Source: Flavivirga amylovorans (GTDB lineage Bacteria > Bacteroidota > Bacteroidia > Flavobacteriales > Flavobacteriaceae). Taken from it: a stretch of DNA of 64,000 nt. Positions 10,364-18,253 of this stretch are shown here, piece by piece. The translations under genes were made by a program, and so were the position numbers. Where the stretch lies: contig NZ_JAUOEM010000003.1 in NCBI RefSeq assembly GCF_030540875.1, positions 310,001 to 374,000 of the forward strand. The letters are read 5' to 3'. The notes under the pieces are model-generated. The model was not told the origin of the DNA. It did no database searches and saw nothing but the letters and a program-made list of their open reading frames with translations. Positions within the stretch are counted from its first letter, which is position 1, and each line of letters starts with the position of its first letter.

Positions 10364-10894
10364 ATGAAAAAAATATTACTATTAGCAATCCTATTTAGTT
10401 TTACTATTTATGGCTTTTCTCAAGATGTAAAATATGGTGTTAGAGGAGGTCTTAATATTTCAAATTTAGATTTCGACAATAATGCTACGGGTGTTACAAA
10501 CAAGCACAGGAATAGTATGTATATTGGTTTTTTTGCAAACATCGGTTTGTCTAAAACTATCTCTGTAATGCCAGAAATACAATTTTCTGCTGAAGGAGCA
10601 AAAGCAGAACCTTTACATTTAGATTATATTCAAGCACCCATTTTCTTTAAATTTAGATTGAGTGAAAAAATCCATTTAGGAGCTGGCCCACAAGTTGGAC
10701 TTAAAGTGCATAAGGAAGAAGATGGTGTAAAAAACTTAGCTTATTCTGGTGTAGCTGGTATAGAATATAAAATTAACTATGCCATATTTGCAGATGTAAG
10801 ATATACGTATGGTTTGTCTAATGTTTTTGATGATGATTTACTGGTTGAAGCTAAAAATTCAAATATACAAATAGGTATAGGGTATAAGTTTTAA
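10364..10894 (+). CDS. Outer membrane beta-barrel protein (PorT-like)
   Basis: 176 residues. A signal peptide (KKILLLAILFSFTIYGFSQ) is followed by alternating hydrophobic strands beginning YGVRGGLNISNL, the usual opening of the OMP_b-brl_2 (PorT-like) family of 8-stranded barrels in Bacteroidetes, and ending with an aromatic residue (IQIGIGYKF), typical of BAM substrates. Function unknown. It lies 101 bp after ppx; its 3' end overlaps the convergent miaE stop by four bases. Confidence 0.8.
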   Translation: MKKILLLAILFSFTIYGFSQDVKYGVRGGLNISNLDFDNNATGVTNKHRNSMYIGFFANIGLSKTISVMPEIQFSAEGAKAEPLHLDYIQAPIFFKFRLSEKIHLGAGPQVGLKVHKEEDGVKNLAYSGVAGIEYKINYAIFADVRYTYGLSNVFDDDLLVEAKNSNIQIGIGYKF

Positions 10895-11472
10895 CCGTGT
10901 ATAGCTTCAGTATTTCCTAAATTAGACATAATTTCCGCTTCATATTCAAGAAGTTGTTGCCATTTGGTATCAACTTCTTTTTTATTTCCATATTTACGGG
11001 CAAATCCTAAAAACATGGTATAATGGTTTGCTTCACTAACCATTAAATTTCTGTAAAAGGTCGCTAGTTCTTTGTCTTGAAGCTCTTCAGAAAGTAACCT
11101 GAAGCGTTCACAGCTTCTAGCTTCTATTAATGCTGCATATAATAAACGATGAACCAATTGCGTTGTTCTACTACCTCCTTTAGGGAAGAATTTCACTAAC
11201 TGGATCACATAATCATCACGTCTGTCGCGGCCAAGAATCCATCCGCGTTCTATAATCTTATCGTGTACCATTTTGAAATGACTCATCTCTTCTTTTACCA
11301 GTGCCGTCATTTCTTGTACCAATTCGGTATATTCTGGAAAGCTAACAATAAGAGAAATGGCAGTACTCGTTGCCTTTTGTTCACAAAAAGCATGATCGGT
11401 AAGTATTTCTTCTATATTTTTTTCTACAATATTAACCCATCGTGGATCTGTAGGAAGTTTTAGTCCAAGCAT
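10891..11472 (-). CDS. miaE: tRNA-(ms2io6A)-hydroxylase
   Basis: 193 residues of the MiaE family, a non-haem diiron, ferritin-like four-helix enzyme that hydroxylates the isopentenyl side chain of ms2i6A37 in tRNAs reading UNN codons. Diiron-ligand motifs are visible in order: KEEMSHFKMVHD (ExxH), EARSCERF, and VSEANHYTMFLG (ExxH). It starts two bases after the stop of the lipoprotein gene and is the last gene of the dnaX-lipoprotein-miaE operon. Confidence 0.92.
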   Translation of the reverse strand: MLGLKLPTDPRWVNIVEKNIEEILTDHAFCEQKATSTAISLIVSFPEYTELVQEMTALVKEEMSHFKMVHDKIIERGWILGRDRRDDYVIQLVKFFPKGGSRTTQLVHRLLYAALIEARSCERFRLLSEELQDKELATFYRNLMVSEANHYTMFLGFARKYGNKKEVDTKWQQLLEYEAEIMSNLGNTEAIHG

Positions 11473-11474
11473 TA

Positions 11475-12044
11475 TTATATGGTATTAGAAAGAATATCTA
11501 TTTTTTCAATTTGAATACCTCCATTTTCATCTATTTTTATAATGAAATCTTTACATTCTTCAGTATTAGGAATGCAAAAAGACGTATTTAAGTAAAGTAT
11601 ATCGTTATTTGATGCGTCATGATCTATCCATATAAATTGCATAACGGCGCTTGCCCAAAATGTAGGGTTTTCAAATTCATAAAAAAGCTTTTTACTGATT
11701 AAGCTTTTGTTAATAATAATATCATCCTTAAATACAAGAAGTTCGGCTTCAAAATTTTTGTGATGAATTTTAGCTATAGAGTCATTTTTCATTTTTCTGG
11801 ACTCTAAAACAAAATCATTTTCTAAAGAATGATAAATCATTTTAACTTTAAAGCCATTGCTTAAAATAGTATCTGTTTTAATTTCAGTATATGTTTCTGG
11901 AATAAATTTTATTTCTTCAGTAAAGGATTCTAAAAGCTTATTTTCTGTTAAAATCTCAGCATTGGTTTTATATTTCCTATCTCTACCATCACAACTACTT
12001 AAAGTCATAATGCATGTTAAAATTAAAAGTGTTAATATTCTCAT
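11475..12044 (-). CDS. Lipoprotein of unknown function
   Basis: 189 residues with a lipoprotein signal (ILTLLILTCIMTLSSC, then DGRDRK; lipobox LSSC, Cys18). The mature protein has no family I recognise; it is beta-rich with an ILYLNTSFCIPNTEECKDFII stretch holding two cysteines that could form a disulfide. It sits 10 bp after dnaX and 2 bp before miaE, so it is cotranscribed, although it acts in the envelope while its neighbours are cytoplasmic. Confidence 0.75.
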   Translation of the reverse strand: MRILTLLILTCIMTLSSCDGRDRKYKTNAEILTENKLLESFTEEIKFIPETYTEIKTDTILSNGFKVKMIYHSLENDFVLESRKMKNDSIAKIHHKNFEAELLVFKDDIIINKSLISKKLFYEFENPTFWASAVMQFIWIDHDASNNDILYLNTSFCIPNTEECKDFIIKIDENGGIQIEKIDILSNTI

Positions 12045-12054
12045 TTTGGGGCTT

Positions 12055-13788
12055 TTATATATCTAAATCGAAAGTTTTTCTTAAGATGTCGATGTTGGGG
12101 TTTTTTTCTTTTAATTTCTCAAATTTATCAGCAGAAGTATAAACATATTTTTTTTCCATAATTTCGTTTATACTAATGGATAAACTAATATCATAGTTGT
12201 TTAAAGACTTTCTAACGTAAGATAAAAGATCATATTGATTGCGTTCTACTTCTACCTTATTTGTAGCATTAGGAAATTCTAAATAGACCTTAGTGCCTTT
12301 AACTTTTGGAGTATCAATAGATAGAATAGAGGCTAAATTGTGTTTCCCTTTTCCTCTTATTATTTCTATAAAAGTATTCCAAACGTTAATGAGTTCTTCC
12401 TCAGTAAAATCTTCTTTAGGTAAATCTTCTTCTTCAATAACAACATCCATTTGCTTTATAAGATGTTCTTTTTTTGCTCGTATACTACTTAAGGAAAGAC
12501 CAGAAGCACGTTTTGTTTCTTTTTTTAAAAGAATTTTTGGAGGTTCATTTACCTGAAAAGGATTTACTTTATTGGAATATGGTAATTGAGTTTTTACATG
12601 TTCCTCTTTTGTACTGTCGGTTCCTACATTATTTTGTTCTTGTTTAGGTGCCGTTACCGGAATAGGTGTAATGCCTTTCTTTTTAAAGTATGAAGCTGGA
12701 ATTATGTAATGTCTGCTATTTTTTTTTTCTCCATCAAAAGTGATAGAGGCAAGCTGCATTAAACATAACTCGATAAGTAAGCGCTGATTTTTACTGGTTT
12801 TGTATTTGAGATCGCAGTCGTTAGCGAGGTTTATGCCTTGGAGGAGAAACTCTTGTGAAGCCTTTTTAGATTGCTCTAAGTATTTTGCTTTAGTTTGATC
12901 TCCTACTTCGAGCAATTCAATCGTATCAGGGGTTTTACTTACTAATAAATCTCTAAAATGAGATGCTAAGCCTGCAATGAAATGATGACCATCAAAGCCT
13001 TTGGACAATGTATTATTAAATTGTAGTAGTAATTCTGGAATCTTGTTTTCTAAAATTAAATCGGTACTTGTAAAATAAGTTTCGTAATCAAGTACATTTA
13101 AATTCTCTGTAACGGCTTGCCTTGTTAGGTTTTTACCTGAAAAACTTACTACTCTATCAAAAATAGACAGAGCATCTCGCATGGCACCATCTGCTTTTTG
13201 AGCTATAATATGCAATGCATCATCATCTGCAGTTATATTTTGTTCTTCTGCAATATATTTTAAATATTCTTTTGCATCTTTTACAGTGATGCGTTTAAAA
13301 TCGAAAATCTGACAACGGGATAAAATAGTTGGAATTATTTTATGCTTTTCGGTCGTTGCTAAAATAAAAATACAATGCTTTGGAGGTTCTTCTAACGTTT
13401 TAAGAAATGCATTAAAAGCCGCCTGAGATAGCATGTGGACCTCATCAATAATATAGACTTTGTATTTTCCAACTTGTGGTGGTATTCGAACTTGATCTGT
13501 TAAGCTTCTAATATCATCTACAGAGTTGTTTGAAGCTGCATCGAGTTCAAAAATATTGAAGGCAAAATCTTCATCACCAGTTTCAGTGCCATCACTATTG
13601 ATCATTTTCGCAAGAATACGTGCACAGGTAGTTTTACCTACACCACGTGGTCCTGTAAAGAGGAGGGCTTGAGCTAAATGATGATTATCTATAGCATTCA
13701 GTAAAGTATTTGTAATAGCCTGCTGCCCCACAACATCTTTAAATGTTTGTGGTCTGTATTTTCTAGCCGATACAACAAAGTGTTCCAA
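12055..13788 (-). CDS. dnaX: DNA polymerase III subunit gamma/tau
   Basis: 577 residues. This is the AAA+ clamp-loader subunit that opens the beta clamp in replication. Motifs: VSARKYRPQTF (7-17), Walker A TGPRGVGKTT (45-54), SRC-type region ILSRCQIF and Walker B IIDEVHML (113-120), then domain III and a charged linker from about residue 370 to a C-terminal tau-like domain. The four-cysteine zinc module that normally sits between Walker A and the ELDAASNNSVDDIR motif is missing: only about 17 residues lie between ARILAKM and NIFELDA, with no cysteine. First gene of an operon with a lipoprotein and miaE. I see no obvious slippery site for a gamma form. Confidence 0.95.
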   Translation of the reverse strand: MEHFVVSARKYRPQTFKDVVGQQAITNTLLNAIDNHHLAQALLFTGPRGVGKTTCARILAKMINSDGTETGDEDFAFNIFELDAASNNSVDDIRSLTDQVRIPPQVGKYKVYIIDEVHMLSQAAFNAFLKTLEEPPKHCIFILATTEKHKIIPTILSRCQIFDFKRITVKDAKEYLKYIAEEQNITADDDALHIIAQKADGAMRDALSIFDRVVSFSGKNLTRQAVTENLNVLDYETYFTSTDLILENKIPELLLQFNNTLSKGFDGHHFIAGLASHFRDLLVSKTPDTIELLEVGDQTKAKYLEQSKKASQEFLLQGINLANDCDLKYKTSKNQRLLIELCLMQLASITFDGEKKNSRHYIIPASYFKKKGITPIPVTAPKQEQNNVGTDSTKEEHVKTQLPYSNKVNPFQVNEPPKILLKKETKRASGLSLSSIRAKKEHLIKQMDVVIEEEDLPKEDFTEEELINVWNTFIEIIRGKGKHNLASILSIDTPKVKGTKVYLEFPNATNKVEVERNQYDLLSYVRKSLNNYDISLSISINEIMEKKYVYTSADKFEKLKEKNPNIDILRKTFDLDI

Positions 13789-13849
13789 TCTTACTGAATT
13801 TATCTTGTTTTAATATTCGGTATTTTTTGATGCCGATTTTAATGTTTAA

Positions 13850-13857
13850 CAAAGTTA
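13850..13857 (-). promoter_or_regulatory. Putative -7 element for dnaX operon
   Basis: On the minus strand the sequence reads TAACTTTG, matching TAnnTTTG, 61 bp before the dnaX start. No -33 TTG at normal spacing was found. Confidence 0.4.
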
Positions 13858-13934
13858 AAAATTAAGCTTAAAATTAAAGGAAAAGCTCATGAAATTTAAA
13901 GCGAGTTATTAACAACTTACAATAATGAGACTAA

Positions 13935-14095
13935 GAACTCATTTAGAGGTTTTCAATTAGTTAAAAAATGGCTGTTTTCAGCTCTGTTTTTGTCTTTTTT
14001 TCCTTCTGTAGCTCTGCTATGCAACTCAAAAAAGTCTTCAACATAGGCTAAAACTTCTAATTTTCGCTTAAATCCAAAAAGTCCAAAATGAGTTC
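13935..14095 (+). mobile_element. MITE-like element, copy A
   Basis: About 161 bp with terminal inverted repeats: GAACTCATTTAGA at the left end and the imperfect complement at the right (TCCAAAATGAGTTC). It contains no ORF. The interior (ATGGCTGTTTTCAGCTCTG, CATAGGC) recurs in inverted orientation at 40250-40409 with high identity. It lies between the dnaX and rnpB promoters. No target duplication is obvious. Called MITE-like because of the two dispersed copies with shared ends; the transposase source is unknown. Confidence 0.7.
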
Positions 14096-14142
14096 TAAAG
14101 TAAAAAAGTGTTTTTAAGATTTAGGAATAGTTCTGTTTATTT

Positions 14143-14175
14143 TTTGAAATTTAAACTTTCTTTATTGTAATTTTG
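14143..14175 (+). promoter_or_regulatory. rnpB promoter
   Basis: TTTG at 14143-14146, a 21-bp spacer, then TAATTTTG at 14168-14175. This is the Bacteroidetes sigma-A consensus (TTTG-N19-21-TAnnTTTG). A start about six bases after the -7 box coincides with the 5' end deduced for RNase P RNA (14181). Confidence 0.85.
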
Positions 14176-14180
14176 CGCAT

Positions 14181-14524
14181 AAGTAGATTGCCTTATCGCT
14201 CTTGTGCTGAACTTGTTCAGCGCTGGGGAGGAAAGTCCGAACACCGTAGTGCAATATAGTGGTTAATTACCACCAGCCGTAAGGCTAGGAAAAGTGCAAC
14301 AGAAAGTATGTACAGGTTATGCTGTAGTGAAATCAGGTAAACTCTATGTGGTGCAATGTCATGTATACCAGTGTTTGAGGGCTGCACGCTCGATGCTGGA
14401 GGGTAGACAGCTAAAGTGTATTGGTAACAATGCACTCAGATAAATGATAAGGTATTTTTCTACTAGTTTTTGGAGTTCCAAAAACTAGTAGAAAATGAAC
14501 AGAATTCGGCTTATAGATTTACTT
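14181..14524 (+). ncRNA. rnpB: RNase P RNA
   Basis: Catalytic RNA of RNase P, which matures tRNA 5' ends. The universally conserved block GAGGAAAGTCCGAACACC lies at 14227-14244; further on are the conserved ACAGAAA segment (14299-14305), GTGAAATCAGGTAAACTCTA (14327-14346), AGATAAATGATAAGG and, near the 3' end, ACAGAATTCGGCTTA. AAGTA at the 5' end pairs with TACTT at the 3' end (helix P1). A strong AT-rich hairpin (CTACTAGTTTTTGG with its complement, about 14459-14491) is one of the variable arms. Type A architecture; boundaries are estimated from P1. Confidence 0.95.
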
Positions 14525-14531
14525 GAATATA

Positions 14532-14570
14532 AATAAACCCTTCTCTATTACAAAGAAGGGTTTATTCTTA
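14532..14570. terminator. Bidirectional terminator after rnpB
   Basis: A perfect 13-bp stem (AATAAACCCTTCT at 14532-14544, AGAAGGGTTTATT at 14554-14566) with a 9-base loop. It can end rnpB on the plus strand and the 18-kb-side operon ending at 14591 on the minus strand. Confidence 0.85.
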
Positions 14571-14590
14571 AAATTGGTTGGTGAGTTGTC

Positions 14591-15337
14591 TTATTTAGGA
14601 GAATAAGATAAATCAGGTCTCATTTCTCCACTATACTCTTCCATTCTGGTTATGTGGTTTATTACTTTACTAAAAGTTTCCCAGCGATCTGGCCCTAAAA
14701 CGTCTTCATTAGCCTTGGCCTGTGTTGCACCATCTACTTCATCTTTAGCGGCAACAGATACCAGATAATAGTTTTCCATGGCTCCAAATCCATTTCGGTA
14801 TATACGGTAATAACTTTTGGACCCTTTGCTTGCAAATAATTCTTTAACGGCTTTCATGCCCTCTTTTACCTTTTTGGCATTTTTGGGTGCATAATACATA
14901 TAAAACCATTTGCGGTAGTTTTTACCTTCTATTGCTTCTTTAGAGCCGTCTGGCATATAGCTAAGTTCTTCATCATGTACCACAATATAAGAGCCATGCG
15001 AATTGTAACATTTATCATAACGTTCAAACATTTCTCCAAATTTATCTCCCATGGCCTTTGCCATATCAGCCATTGGACGTTTATCTAATTCAGCAAAATT
15101 TTCAATAGGAGTGATATAAAAATATTTAAAATCATTAGATACTGCCGTTACCCATTCGGTTTGTAAATTATGTTCTACAGAGGCGGCATGGAATTCTTTA
15201 GCAATTTTCTCATATTCCATCACCTTTGATGGTTTTACATTGTCTTGGTGTACCAAGAACATTTGTTGTGCTTGCGATAGGTTACATATTAAGCATAAAA
15301 TGAATACTGGAATTAAAGTTGTTTTTAATGTTTTCAT
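14591..15337 (-). CDS. Secreted protein with duplicated ferredoxin-like halves
   Basis: 248 residues, signal peptide (TTLIPVFILCLICNLSQAQ). The mature protein appears to be two similar halves: FLVHQDNVKPSKVMEYEKIA... and FYMYYAPKNAKKVKEGMKAV..., each a strand, a helix rich in charged residues, then strands (KYFYITPI, NYYLVSVAA). This is the pattern of a dimeric alpha-beta barrel duplicated in one chain, as in NIPSNAP-like domains. No catalytic residues can be assigned. It is 29 bp downstream of the broken NTF2-like gene and probably shares its transcript. Confidence 0.65.
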   Translation of the reverse strand: MKTLKTTLIPVFILCLICNLSQAQQMFLVHQDNVKPSKVMEYEKIAKEFHAASVEHNLQTEWVTAVSNDFKYFYITPIENFAELDKRPMADMAKAMGDKFGEMFERYDKCYNSHGSYIVVHDEELSYMPDGSKEAIEGKNYRKWFYMYYAPKNAKKVKEGMKAVKELFASKGSKSYYRIYRNGFGAMENYYLVSVAAKDEVDGATQAKANEDVLGPDRWETFSKVINHITRMEEYSGEMRPDLSYSPK

Positions 15338-15366
15338 AAATTTAATATTTGGTTAGTTAGTCGTTT

Positions 15367-15884
15367 TTATTCTTTTTCGGCCTCAGCCTCAACTTCAGCT
15401 TTGTCAGTTGCTATGGCGGCAAATTCTTGATTCATTGCAGTACCATCAAAGTAAATATGTTCTTCTATAATTTTTCCTTTATCAAATCGTACAGCTAAAT
15501 GTACAGGTATCGATAATTCTTTGTCATTTGCTGCAAAGGTACCTTTGTGTAAGGCCCAGTAATAAACCCATGTTTCATCATCTTTATCTAGTACCATTTC
15601 TATATATTCCTTATCATGATTAAAACCATAAGTAGACATGGCATTAGTCATAGCCTTTAAGCTCTCTAGTCTTTTTCTGCTGTTATTGGTTTAATAGAAT
15701 TAACAAATATTTTTGCTGTGTCTGCAAAATGACTTTTCCATGTGTCCCAATCGCCACTTTCGTAAGCTTTAATGCCAGCTTTTAATGTTTCAATTTCAGT
15801 AGATTCAGCAAAGTAGCGCTGTGGCTTTTTTTCACAAGCAATAAAAATAATTACTGTAAATAGTAGTAAAAGAAGTTTTTTCAT
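15367..15884 (-). pseudogene. NTF2/SnoaL-like lipoprotein, frameshifted
   Basis: Two adjacent frames make one sensible protein. The upstream part starts best at the ATG at 15884 (KKLLLLLFTVIIFIAC, lipobox Cys), runs through YFAESTEIETLKAGIKAYESGDW, the usual helix 1 of the NTF2 fold, and stops at 15666. The downstream part (to 15367) continues with LESLKAMTNAMSTYGF, then WVYYWALHKGTF and HLAVRFDKGKIIEEHIYFDG, the NTF2-like beta-sheet. The frame changes at a run of five A on the coding strand (15672-15676 on the plus strand): one extra A would join the two into about 170 residues. It is either a real frameshift or a sequencing error. Intact homologues are small lipoproteins of unknown ligand. 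Confidence 0.75.
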
Positions 15885-16051
15885 TTTGTTTATGGTTTTA
15901 AAGTTAGTACTCAAATTAAGCCATAAGTAACTGTGAGAAAAATGTGCTTTCAGACTCGTTAAATAGTAGTGGGGTAGAGCCTGGTATCTTTAAGGAAAGA
16001 TTCTAAAGTACTGAAAAAAAAGGAATTAACAAAAAAAAGGAATAGCCATCT

Positions 16052-16591
16052 TTAAGTTACTTCAAAAAAACTGAACATATTACCGCCATAACTTTTAGAA
16101 TGACTATAATGATTTAGGTCAGATAAATTTGTGTGCTTGGAATGTTCGATAATTAGGATGCCATCTTCCAGCAGCATGTTGTTTTGAAAAATTAATTCTG
16201 GAATTTTGGCAAATTGTTCTTCCGAAAAACTATAAGGAGGATCCGCAAATATAATATTGGTTTGTAAACTAGATTTTTCTAAAAATTTAAAAACGTTACT
16301 TTTTATTGTATTTATTGGCATTTCAAAAGCCTCGGCAGTTTGGTTTATAAACTTAATACAACCATGGTCTTGATCTACACAAGTAATATTTTGAGTACCT
16401 CTTGATGCAAATTCGTAACTAATATTACCTGTTCCAGCAAACAAATCTAAAACAGAGATCTCATCAAAATAAAACTGATTATTTAAAATATTGAATAAGG
16501 ACTCTTTAGCCATATCTGTAGTAGGCCTTACCGGTAAGTTTTTTGGTGCAACAATTTTTCTACTTTTATAAATACCAGAAATTATACGCAT
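16052..16591 (-). CDS. rsmD: 16S rRNA (guanine966-N2)-methyltransferase
   Basis: 179 residues. The N-terminal MRIISGIYKSRKIVAP and RPTTDMAKESLFNIL are diagnostic of RsmD; the SAM-binding motif LDLFAGTG is at 48-55 and the catalytic DPPY at 117-120. It methylates N2 of G966 in 16S rRNA on the assembled 30S subunit. The ATG overlaps the TAA/stop region of the DUF3822 gene, so translation is probably coupled. Confidence 0.95.
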   Translation of the reverse strand: MRIISGIYKSRKIVAPKNLPVRPTTDMAKESLFNILNNQFYFDEISVLDLFAGTGNISYEFASRGTQNITCVDQDHGCIKFINQTAEAFEMPINTIKSNVFKFLEKSSLQTNIIFADPPYSFSEEQFAKIPELIFQNNMLLEDGILIIEHSKHTNLSDLNHYSHSKSYGGNMFSFFEVT

Positions 16592-17412
16592 TAAAAACTT
16601 TTTATTAGAGTGAAATCTGAATGACTGTATTTTGGACTTTCATCATAATTATAATCATCATTTCGTTTAGAAAAACTTATATTCCTAATGTATTTATATG
16701 CGATTTGATATAAATCGTCATTTTCATTTATATCACCAATAAAAGCTAAATGTAATGTTTCTGGATTTAAACCTAATTGTTCTACGGTAAATAGAACGTA
16801 GTATATAAAGTCTTCTTTAGTAGTGTATTCAAATGTATTATAGAGTAGCAATTTGCCTTTTTCAATAATAACTATTTCAAAATGGTTTTTGCTAATGTTT
16901 AAGTATACTTTAGGGGTGTTATTGTTCTTTTCAATTAATAAAATTTCTTCAATTAAAATAGTAGAAACATGTTTAAAAGTAAACGCTCCAAATTCTTCGT
17001 ATATAAAATTATTAATGTTTATATATGGGACATAAACATTAACACTATCGTTTAAAACAATTTCATCGTAAGTGATAAAATCTGTTTTAAGAATTTTAGA
17101 ATTAAACTTCAAATAATCAGCTAAACTATCTTCTTCGAAAAGAGGTTTAGGAACTAGAGTGGACAATTCGTTATCATGAATGACACAAATATTATTAAAT
17201 GATTCTTGTAAATCTGTTTCTGTGTTGAAGATGTTCTTGCAAGAATCTAAAAGCTCTAAAGGCGTCAGCCTTTTGTTAAAATCAAAGTGCTTTAAGGCAG
17301 AGATTTTATTAGAATCTTTTTGTAGTATAGAAAAAGAAAGTCCACTCAAACTTATTTGAATGGACAATTCTACATTAGTTAGTTTATTAGTGTTTTTATT
17401 TTGCTGCGGCAT
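16591..17412 (-). CDS. DUF3822 family protein
   Basis: About 273 residues if started at the MPQQNKN methionine (17412); a Met seven codons earlier (17433) is also in frame. Matches the Bacteroidetes DUF3822 family in its ELSIQISLSGLSFSIL opening, an ASKHA-like beginning, and its fixed position next to rsmD. No catalytic function is established. The start overlaps the end of the upstream membrane protein gene by about 17 bases. Confidence 0.8.
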   Translation of the reverse strand: MPQQNKNTNKLTNVELSIQISLSGLSFSILQKDSNKISALKHFDFNKRLTPLELLDSCKNIFNTETDLQESFNNICVIHDNELSTLVPKPLFEEDSLADYLKFNSKILKTDFITYDEIVLNDSVNVYVPYININNFIYEEFGAFTFKHVSTILIEEILLIEKNNNTPKVYLNISKNHFEIVIIEKGKLLLYNTFEYTTKEDFIYYVLFTVEQLGLNPETLHLAFIGDINENDDLYQIAYKYIRNISFSKRNDDYNYDESPKYSHSDFTLIKSF

Positions 17413-18133
17413 AATTAGTTGGCCAGTTTCCAACAGTTTTAACTTCTTCCATAGAACCCACTACTAATTGATCTCCATTTACACCGTCCACCGAAACAAT
17501 TTGGTTTTCTTGCATAAGAAGATCTCTGTTTTGATCGTGTAAAATAACATTCTTTTTTACAGAAGCTTCAAAAACAGGTATTTGTATATCGTTTTGTTCT
17601 ATATATCCAGCTTTTAATTTAAATCTGGCACCTTCTTCACCTACAGGCACGTTCATCATTTGTTTATAACGATCTGAAGATTTAAATAACGAATCTTTTA
17701 CAGAAACAAAACCTAAAGTATCAATAATAACAATTTCTTTAGTAGTATCAACACCGTATAATTTTGTTAACTCTTCATCTATAACAGTTGAATCACGACG
17801 TTGAGTAATTGTGTATTTAGCTGTGTCAATAAATTTAATTAAGCTTTCAAAATTACCTGAAAATTTACCAGTTACTTGTTTATGAGCAAGTTGAGAGTCT
17901 CTAATATCGATTAAGCTTGTAATAACTTCTTTATAGCGTTTATTTTTAAGTTTGTTAAATTGAATAGGCTCATAAATAGACATATACGTTTGATAGCCTA
18001 GAAAACCAATTAACACCCAAAGCGCTATGGTTAAAAAAGGTTTAAACTTTGAAGGTATAAATTTGTCAACCAGCTTTACTAAGCCAATTGTAAGTAGTAT
18101 CACTGCTACTGCGATAAGAATAAATGTCAACAT
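17396..18133 (-). CDS. Membrane-anchored protein, unknown function
   Basis: 245 residues. Two N-terminal transmembrane helices (LTFILIAVAVILLTIGLV, FLTIALWVLIGFLGYQTYM) are followed by a soluble region with a helical YKEVITSLIDIRDSQLAHKQVTG segment and beta-rich C-terminus (DQLVVGSMEEVKTVGNWP). This layout is familiar from Bacteroidetes proteins encoded upstream of DUF3822-rsmD, but I know no function. First gene of this operon. Confidence 0.75.
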   Translation of the reverse strand: MLTFILIAVAVILLTIGLVKLVDKFIPSKFKPFLTIALWVLIGFLGYQTYMSIYEPIQFNKLKNKRYKEVITSLIDIRDSQLAHKQVTGKFSGNFESLIKFIDTAKYTITQRRDSTVIDEELTKLYGVDTTKEIVIIDTLGFVSVKDSLFKSSDRYKQMMNVPVGEEGARFKLKAGYIEQNDIQIPVFEASVKKNVILHDQNRDLLMQENQIVSVDGVNGDQLVVGSMEEVKTVGNWPTNYAAAK

Positions 18134-18217
18134 AGGATGTTCTATTAATTAAAAGTCTTTTCGCAAATCTACAATTTTTTTTTAACCGTAAAAACCTAAG
18201 AGAGTAAAAATCATTTC

Positions 18218-18225
18218 TATCTTTG
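18218..18225 (+). promoter_or_regulatory. Putative -7 element for helicase gene
   Basis: TATCTTTG, the commonest form of TAnnTTTG in Flavobacteriia, 28 bp before the ATG at 18254. No clear -33 box. Confidence 0.5.
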
Positions 18226-18253
18226 AATAATTTTTAATTTGTCGAAATTTTAG

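Noticed and set aside
13935-14095. Target-site duplications around the MITE-like elements
   Set aside because: Flanking bases of both copies were compared and no convincing direct repeat was found.
14217-14435. 72-residue ORF antisense to rnpB
   Set aside because: It lies wholly inside RNase P RNA on the other strand and has no protein-like composition.
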